DNA from: Maylandia zebra
Lineage: Eukaryota > Chordata > Actinopteri > Cichliformes > Cichlidae
Direction: 5' to 3'
Length of the DNA: 64,000 bases
Assembly: GCF_041146795.1 (NCBI RefSeq)
Contig: NC_135175.1
Location: forward strand, 31,437,075 to 31,501,074
Shown: piece by piece, positions 56,555 through 64,000 of the stretch
How the letters are laid out: the number at the start of each line of letters is the position of its first letter
Numbering within the stretch: position 1 is the stretch's first letter
Translations under genes and position numbers: made by a program
The notes under the pieces: generated by a model
The model's database searches: none
What the model was told of the DNA's origin: nothing
The model's input: the letters and a program-made list of their open reading frames with translations, nothing else

Positions 56555-58421
56555 GACCAACATGGAGCCAGAAGTCAGCGCTCTCAGGAGGCCGACAAAT
56601 CTCACAGAAGAAAGGGAGAGAAAACATACACCTGTGACGAGTGTGGGAAGGATTTTACTTTGAAGGCTAATCTAAAACAGCATCAGGTCGTCCACAGTGG
56701 AGAGAGACCGTTCAGCTGTGACTTGTGTGGAAAGTCTTTTTCCTGGAAGGAATCCCTAAAACAACACCAACTCATCCACAGTGGAGTTAAAGCGTACAGC
56801 TGTGATCAGTGTGGCAGAGCTTTTACTCACAGTAGCAGCTTACAGAAGCATCTAGTCACCCACTCTGGAATTAAGCCATACAGCTGTGACGAGTGTGGGA
56901 AGGAGTTTGCTAGGAAGGATAAACTAAAACAGCATCAGGTCATCCACACTGGAGAGAGACCGTTCAGCTGTGAGTTGTGTGGAAAGTCTTTTTCCTTGAA
57001 GCGTTACCTAAAAGGACACCATCTCATCCACAGTGGAGTTAAAGCGTACAGCTGTGATCAGTGTGGCAGAGCTTTTACTCACAGTAGCAACTTACAGAAT
57101 CATCTAGTTACCCACTCTGGAATTAAGGCATACAGCTGTGACATCTGTGGAAAAACTTTCAGCCAGAGAGGGAAACGAAATATACACCTACGCATTCACA
57201 CCAGACATGATGTGTACTGCTGTGAACAGTGTGGCAAAGAGTTTATAACACACACACAGTTACAACAACACATGTTTATCCACACTGAGGAGAGACCTTA
57301 TAAATGTGACCTGTGTGAGAAGACTTTTAAATCTCCACATTACCTGAGACTACACCAACAGATCCACACCAGAAAGAGACTCAACAAGTGCAGTTACTGT
57401 GAGGTATGTATTTATATTGTTATCTTGTCATTTTAGCCTGACTGTTTGGAACAACTCTGCTCATTAAACTGTGTTAGCATGTTAGCAATTCTACTGCATG
57501 GAAAAGCAGCTCTGAGTGATTATTCAGATTTTCATGTCAGTTATGATTTTAGTATTACTGTAGTATTATGATGGTAGTATTGTAGTTATTGCAGCCCAGT
57601 AAACTGAGTGTGTTAACTGAAACAGTCAAATGTAATTGGACGTCTGCAGAGATGCTCTTTATTTCAGGCGACGTTCAGGATAAAAGTGTTGAAGGACTGA
57701 CTTACACTGTCTTTGTGTCTTTGTTTAGAAGCAGAGCGACACAGATGGATCCAGTTCTCAACCCTGTCATCACCGTGGTGGTGGGAAAGACTTTCGTTGT
57801 GACCTTTGTGGAAAAACTTTCAGTCAGCAAGCCACCCTAAAAACACATCAACGTAGACACACTGGAGATAAACTGAAATACTGCAAAGAATGTGGGAGAA
57901 GCTTCACCACATCAGGTGCATTAAAACGACATGAACTGATTCACAGTGGGGTTAAAAAGCACCTCTGTGATCAGTGTGGGTCATCCTTCACCACTGCATG
58001 TAAGCTTAAAACACACAAACGAGTCCACACAGGAGAGAAACCATACAAGTGCAGACACTGTGACAAAAGCTTCTCAGATTCAGGTAATCGTTACTATCAT
58101 GAACGTGCACACATGGAAGGAAACTACAGCTGTGACCAGTGTGACAAGAGCTTCAGGAATCTCAGTTCATACTCCAAACACAAACGATCCCACGTTACTA
58201 ATAAACTGTTTCACTGTTACCAATGTGCCCAAACATTCACCTCATTGTCTGCTCTGTGCAAACATCAGCGTGATCACTCAGGGCTGGAATCACTCCCATC
58301 ACTGGATCACAGTGAATCTGAAGAGACAGAAAGATCCTCTGGTTTCAGTGTCAGACTCAAAAAGCTTGAGATCAGGCTCCACAGAGTTCAGATAGAATCA
58401 TTTAAACTTGTGTTGAACTGA
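56555..58421 (+). CDS. C2H2 zinc-finger gene C, exons 3 and 4
   Basis: Exon 3 is 56555-57403 (283 codons; acceptor CACTGCAG, donor GAG|GTATGT). Exon 4 is 57729-58421 (acceptor TTTGTTTAG; stop TGA at 58419-58421). With MSSTQK the protein has about 519 residues. Exon 3 has the basic linker and nine fingers: three more than gene B, because the block CDECGK-, CD/ELCGKSF-, CDQCGRAF- occurs twice (252-bp period, 56627 and 56879). It then ends in the incomplete CSYCE finger. Exon 4 has six fingers and a tail seven residues longer than in A and B, since TAA has become TCA. Fingers keep all zinc ligands. Likely role: sequence-specific nuclear DNA binding. Differences from gene B cluster at helix positions -1, 2, 3 and 6. 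Confidence 0.93.
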
Positions 58422-58671
58422 ACTGGTTGCTGGGCTGAACTTCTACATAATACAGATTTACATGGGATCTTATTTTCTGTCGTTTTACTGAGTCAGTTTT
58501 GTCCTTTTTTCTCTGTCCTGGTTTTGCTCGTCTGTAAATAATTGAAACTCAGTCAAATAGTTCATTGTTCTCCAGCAAAACGTTTTGGAAACTCATGTTT
58601 AACCTTTAAACTCTGACATGTTTTAGCACACAAGGCTTCATCGGGAAGTTCACTCATGATTGGACCATGAG

Positions 58672-58842
58672 AATAAAGGTTTTTAGTTCTTTCAAAGAGA
58701 GTCTTGGAGGTGTTTGATGTTTTTGTTTTTTCTACAGAAAGGAAGAAACTATTTTTCTTGCTTTATGTAGTGTGGAAGTTTTTAATGTTTCTTTCATCTG
58801 TGATGTTCTTGAATGTGTTGACATGAAGATGGTACAAATAAA
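58672..58842 (+). terminator. Poly(A) signals of gene C
   Basis: AATAAA at 58672-58677 and 58837-58842, 250-420 bp after the stop, in an uninterrupted 3' UTR. Confidence 0.55.
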
Positions 58843-58942
58843 CTGTCCTTTTAGTTTTAGCTCCTAATTTATTCATTATTTATGGATGTAGCACAGCAGC
58901 AGTGTCTTGATTAACACATGGAGGGCTCGGGATCTGATGGTA

Positions 58943-60480
58943 AATAATGTTTTGTGTCCTTGTACACATCATACAGCTCAGCTGTTCCACAGATGTCAGG
59001 TTTACACAGTGGGATGGTTTGTAAGAACACAGCTCTCCTGTGGATAAATCCTTACTCTTAGCCTCAGGACCGCACACAGTCCCAGCAGGTTTGGTCAGAA
59101 GATTTATCCCTTATACCAAAACGTCACCGAGTCTCCTGGTTGAACTGGCTGCATGCATCTCTGAATGTAAATTGGTGCACTATTAATAGATCACTCTTGA
59201 ACGGTATCGTCACCCTAATTTGCCCACTTAGTAAATCTCACTCATGGCCAAGAAATTGAAATAAATCTTGTTTCCCTGCTGGATAGTGATCCACTGTAAC
59301 TCTGCTCCTCCTTCCTGTTTAGGATTTCTGTGGCTGAAGTAAAATTCCCTCCATCCATCACTTATCCCAGCTAACCCAAAGTGAAATAAAGTTTTGCTCA
59401 TCTTAACAAAGCATTACAATAATGGGCATTACCAATGCAAACTGAATAATACAGAAGATGAAAGAAGAGACTTTGATCAGTTAATAAAGCTCATGATCTT
59501 GATTCATTGTGGCTGCTACACAGATACTTCTGGGTCACTTCTCTCAGTTAGGAACCTTCCTCACCAAACTGACTGTTGGACCACACCCCTGGTTTCATGA
59601 GAAATTGTTTCAGCCATGATTTCTCTTCCTGTATTTCAGAGTAAAGACTGAAGTGACAAATGGAAACATGTTTAAAAAACGCAATGTGGGAAAGACATTG
59701 AGGTCTTTAGAAGTTACCCTGGGTTTTTCTGTCACCCTGCTAGATGTTACACACCTTGTTATTGGACTGATTTCTAAATTAAATGTGACGTAATATTTGC
59801 TCTTGGTTTGTTTCTCCTGTACAGAACCTTGCAGTACAACAGAAACCTAAAAACATTATTTGTAGTTGTTATTCTTAGTTGTTCTGCTGCCTAAATACCA
59901 CAGGGTGTAATTATGAAGTTATTGAGCTGCACATACTTTACGACCTGCTTAAGTTCGAGGTCACAGCGTCTGTAGAGCAGCTGAAACATAATGAAGTCTA
60001 CAAGGTTAAAGTTTTATCTTCACTTGTTGTTCTCTCTGCTGCTTGGTTTGATGGATCTGAGAGCTTTTGTTTTTATTACTGTTATTATAATTATCATTAA
60101 TATCTTTAAAAGCTTTAAAATAGTGTTTGTGTTTGAAAAAATGGATTTAAGAATTGAACAGAAACATCTGTCCTTCTGAAAATCGCCCAAAGGCACGGAG
60201 ACAAACTCAAAGGATGCAACCTGTAACTTTCTCTTCCTTCATGTCAGCACCATCATCGATTATTTATAGTAAATGCATATAGCAACAGTAACACTTTAGT
60301 TTGGATTTCATGATTTCTGTAATTGGAAAATATTATTTTGTTTAAAGACAGAAGTGACCGCATAGTTACAACATTAAAGTGAAATATTTAATAGTCTAAT
60401 AACAGATTATGTGTTGAAGCTGTCGTTTCAGGAGGAGAGAAGCTGCAGAGAGGCGTGTAAGACTGCAACTCTGCTTCCTG
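58943..60480. other. Downstream block of unit C, no gene seen
   Basis: Matches unit B 31900-36700 without the hAT element. It has about 270 bp (58943-59210) not found in unit B, and a broken version (59670-59710) of the 35792 frame. Nothing here supports a working gene. Confidence 0.5.
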
Positions 60481-60497
60481 GTCCCAGCTCTGGATAG

Positions 60498-60752
<255 letters not shown>

Positions 60753-60879
60753 TCATTTCCCTGAATTTTAAAGATGTGTCGGTGTAGACTTCGTGGCCCA
60801 ACATATCCCAGATTGCATAGCGCGGCGGTGGATGTGGATAATTTTGCCGAAAAAAACGGTGGAAGCTGAGCGGCCAAAG

Positions 60880-61182
60880 AGTAAACGTTTAAAAGTAAGT
60901 ACTGTTATGATGTCTCAACAGGACCTGGAAAAACTAGTCCATGCATTCATCTTTAGTAGGCTTGATTACTGTAACAGCATCTTTACAGGTCTACCTAAAA
61001 AATCAGTCAGACAACTGCAGCTCATTCAGAACTCTGCTGCTCGAGTCCTCACTAAGACCAAAAAAGTGGACCACACCAGTCCAGCTCTGAGGTCTTTACT
61101 CTGGCTGCCTGTCCGTCAGAGGATAGACTTTGAAGTTCTGATGCTGGTCTATAAAGCTCTGAATGGTTTAGGACCAAAATAC
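60880..61182 (+). mobile_element. L2 reverse transcriptase fragment (unit C), cut by a hAT element
   Basis: [20 protein letters not shown], then [20 protein letters not shown] and [18 protein letters not shown], here without the frameshift seen in unit B. It stops where TAGTGATGG begins. Confidence 0.8.
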
Positions 61183-63017
61183 TAGTGATGGTGATATAAA
61201 GCCTCGTGATGAACTGAAGCTTTCCATCCAACTGGTCGACTCATGGTTCGAAGCATTGTGATGATTCATTTGCTCTACTTCGCCATCAAGTGGACGATTC
61301 AAGTGAAACAAGCTCTGTGATTATAATGATGTGACGTGTAAACCGCTAAACTGAATAAATAAATTGTTTTCATGATTATTTATCCCGAATATTGTCTCAG
61401 TATGTCTGATACAAAAGAGAAAGTGGAACCTATCAGGACAGAGTTTTGGTATGATTGTGTAACTGTTAGAGCTGGGTATCGTCACTGATTTCTAGAATCG
61501 ATTCGATCCGATCTGGGTAAATTTTTCCTCAGACAGTCAGAAATGTTATAATTCAGATCACGGATCAGTACATTTCCATAATTTTATATCTATAAAAAGA
61601 AAGATGACATTTGCGAGACTTTATCAAAGGTGTAAGCATCACAGCAGATGCCTTTGTATCAAAGTAGCTGAGGCTAAAACAGAAAAATGATTTTATAAAA
61701 ATATTTTTCAGTAGATCAAAAACGAAAGAAAACCATTAATCAACATATGAACATTACCTGATGCTGCTGAAGTGAAGCAGAGAAAAGTTACAGAGGTTTA
61801 GAGACACGGCTAAGCGTTTTGCATTTTGCATAATTTTAAAAAGTTTACATTTGTTCAGTAGCCTACTGAACAGCAGAAATTAGGTTTTCTTTTTGGAAGT
61901 AAGTAAAAGGGAAAAAAAACAGCGACCGACAGCGCTGTAAACAACGGTAGACTTGTGCATAACAAGCAAGCGAATAATGCAGAAAACTGATTTTTAGACG
62001 GGAAACTGTTCTTGGAGTACAGAGAGAGACCACGAGCTGTGCATGAAGTGTGATTTTATCGTGGTGGAAGCAAAATAGCAAAAGTCAGAGGGAATTCATG
62101 GCTATGTTTATGTGAAGCGTAGTTTGGATCTTCTTTTGCTGCTGGTTCAGTCAATATTGTTTGGAGAGGTAAAACCTACAGCTTCAGAATCAGCGCAAAA
62201 AGGGCGTAAAACACAAGGCCCGCCGACAGATCAGAACCAGCGAGCTGTCGGATTTCGGCCCTAACCGTGTCCGTGCCGTCGGGTGAGAAAGGCCACATCT
62301 CACTGATTCTGATGTGTCGGCGGGTCCGCGCTTTGTGTTTACGTCTTTGTGCATAATAGCCTACGTGTATCTGCTGTCATTTACTGTTTTAGCTGTTTGG
62401 TGGTTGTTGAAATTTAGTGAGGTTTAACCTGAGATTCTGGCGTTTGGGGCAAAATAAATTTATATTAAAAATCGATTCAGGATTTTAATGAATCAATATC
62501 ACGTTATCCAAGCTAGAATCGATTTTAATCGATAATCAAAACCCACCCCTAGTAACTGTGTAATCATGCTTATGTACATCTGGATAATGACACAAACTTG
62601 TGGCGCTCCACTTTTTAATAAACTAAAAGACATTATAGGATCTGTAGTGTTGTTTATTTATATTATGGTACTTATCAGTTGTGATATTTATTACTGTGTG
62701 CATACTTTATTAGAAGAGAAAAAAAATCTCTTCCTTGCTGGTTCCATCGAAGAAGAAATGCTCAAGTAACTATGTAGCACGTAGGTAATCCAATTCCACA
62801 ACACAGCGTGATGAGGGAATCAGCTGTGTTTTGCTGCCCATTTTATTTCGAATCTGGCGCGAACCGGCGAGCCAGTTCCTGAATCAGTCACGTGGTACGG
62901 ACTGCCCACGAGGCCTCGAACGTCACTGCATACGTAATCAAAGCGAGCCTCGATACGCGCTTCATAAAAATTCCCCCGAGATTACTCGACACGCTTCGAA
63001 GCTTCGACACATCACTA
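61183..63017. mobile_element. hAT-type element at the unit C/D junction
   Basis: Ends TAGTGATGGTGATATAAAGC and, reverse complemented, TAGTGATGTGTCGAAGCTTC. No matching 8-bp duplication: the left flank equals unit B 37490, the right flank equals unit B 47216, so flanking DNA was lost. It contains a second hAT element (61467-62551). No transposase was recognised. Confidence 0.6.
61467..62551. mobile_element. Non-autonomous hAT with exact 8-bp duplication, nested
   Basis: TAGAGCTGGGTATCGTCACT at the left; right end GATAATCAAAACCCACCCCTA. GTAACTGT flanks it (61459-61466 and 62552-62559). An internal imperfect inverted repeat lies at 62185-62350 (GGCCCGCCGACAGATCAG / CTGATGTGTCGGCGGGTCC). No coding sequence. 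Confidence 0.85.
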
Positions 63018-63033
63018 CCTCTCACATCTAAAG
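62990..63033 (+). other. Zinc-finger gene D, end of non-coding exon 1
   Basis: CCTCTCACATCTAAAG before GTAAGTG at 63034, identical to gene C exon 1 end. Upstream sequence is hAT, not the shared promoter. The rest of gene D lies to the right of the window. Confidence 0.35.
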
Positions 63034-63186
63034 GTAAGTGTCAAGGTAACTTTGAACTGTTCAGTCAATCTTGAGTTTATCGAAGTTTTCTGAAGGACGC
63101 TTTCTGTTGCTCTCTGTGAGAGAAGACCGTTAAAGGCGAGGCTCTCCAGAGTGTAGCAAAACAGGAAACCACAGCTGTGTGTGTGT

Positions 63187-64000
63187 AATGCTGGGCTTAT
63201 GCTGGGCTTACACTGTGCGATTTTTGGCCCATTTTGAGCCGATTTTTGAGTCGTGCGACCGTTTTGGCGATCGGCCCGATTTTGGCCTTCGTCGTGCATC
63301 GCGTAGTATACGTGGGCTAATGCTGGGCAGACACTGCGATTTTTTTCAGTCGCGCGATTCAGCTCCTACTCAAACTGTACGTTGACTCGCAGGGGTTAGA
63401 AGTTCATAGGTCACGGTGCAGGGTCTCACACTATACGGCCCGATGCTCTGATGCGACCTGAGTGCTCACACTGTGCGTCCATAAAATGAAGGTTATAACG
63501 GAAATTCTGTCGCTCGCTCTCCCTCTCTGTCTTTCACTCACACAAACACACCACCACCATCAACTTTGCTAAATTGCTAATGAAAAACATTGATCAGGCA
63601 GCTGTGATTGAGCAGCAGTGTAGATCCAACTATTTTCACGGTTGTTGTGGTCGTGATAATTTTGTGAGGCCACATCGAAAAGGCTCGGATGAGCTTTCCA
63701 AAGTTCTACAAGTTGTGCTCCCATCGCTTGTGTCCAGATCACACATGTGCTGTGCCGTCTTTTTCGCTGACATTTGTGTTTGCGCGTGCGCAGTGTGACA
63801 AACTGCAGTGACACCCTGGTCAGTTCTTCTTTCATTGACTGAAGGGTACCAACAATTTTGTCCACGTCTACGGCGCTACTCCCTCGGACCGAGAAACCCC
63901 TCTCTCTCGGGTCTGGGTGACGGTATTGCTCTTGAGCTCATGTAGAGCACACTGTCCTTGCTAGAGACAGATGAAGGCGGATTCCTCTTCACTCAAGTCT
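63187..64000. mobile_element. Harbinger-like element with MADF-domain gene, right end outside
   Basis: Starts in gene D intron 1 after ACAGCTGTGTGTGTGTAA with GCTGGGCTTACACTGTGCGA and related repeats (CTGGGCAGACACTGCGAT at 63326). The minus strand carries a MADF-like region. Terminal limits are unsure. Confidence 0.4.
63569..63865 (-). pseudogene. MADF-like DNA-binding domain
   Basis: A 98-residue minus-strand frame with AQLVELWKAHPSLFDVASQN then YHDHNNRENSWIYTAAQSQL, matching the MADF pattern (L-I-x-V/L-x-x-x-P-x-L-w-D, then Y-x-D/N, then W-x-x-I/T-A). MADF proteins accompany transposases in Harbinger-like elements or act as transcription regulators. The start is uncertain; a second frame opening MSAKKTAQHMCDLDTSDGST overlaps it, suggesting a frameshift. 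Confidence 0.45.

Overview
This window reads as genomic DNA of a ray-finned (teleost) fish. It holds spliced C2H2 zinc-finger genes with GT-AG introns, embedded in a transposon mixture typical of teleosts: Tc1/mariner, hAT, PIF/Harbinger, piggyBac, L2, L1/Tx1-like, Rex1/RTE-like and REL-endonuclease (HERO/R2-type) LINEs, and solo LTRs. A percomorph, perhaps a cichlid, is plausible but is only an inference from overall look.

The backbone is a tandem array of about 28.5 kb units, each carrying one zinc-finger gene on the + strand. Gene A (1-1318) is cut by the left edge. Gene B has a non-coding exon 1 ending at 11265, a start exon at 21961-22063, and zinc-finger exons at 28200-28796 and 29118-29789. 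Gene C has the same layout (exon 1 end 47233; start exon 50406-50511; 56555-57403; 57729-58421). The first exon of gene D ends at 63033 and the rest lies outside. The predicted proteins start MSSTQK, then a short basic linker, then 12 (B) or 15 (C) fingers. I see no KRAB, SCAN, BTB or other known effector domain. Introns and flanks of the copies are almost identical, whereas changes inside the exons fall mostly on the DNA-contacting helix positions.

Downstream of each gene comes a shared block: a Harbinger element in the 3' UTR (A and B only), an L2 LINE interrupted by a tandem pair of HERO-type fragments (A and B), about 3.2 kb of non-coding DNA, and an L1/Tx1-like LINE just before the next exon 1. 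Unit A lacks about 7.8 kb of this block. Unit C/D lacks about 9.7 kb at the place where a hAT element now sits.

The introns act as transposon traps. Intron 1 of gene B contains a DUF4806-like transposon gene, a solo LTR split by a hAT-like element that itself contains a Harbinger element and a Tc1 relic, a LINE 5' fragment and a BED-finger hAT. Intron 1 of gene C holds an internally deleted L2. Intron 2 of both genes carries the same foldback MITE 13 bp after the splice donor and the same LINE, into which different elements jumped after the duplication: in B a Tc1 element with an otherwise open transposase, in C a second MITE, a retrotransposon with a 15-bp target duplication, a hAT with a nested piggyBac, and a Tc1-like relic. 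Because sister units preserve many empty sites, element boundaries and the order of events can be read directly from this window. No tRNA, rRNA or CRISPR array was seen.
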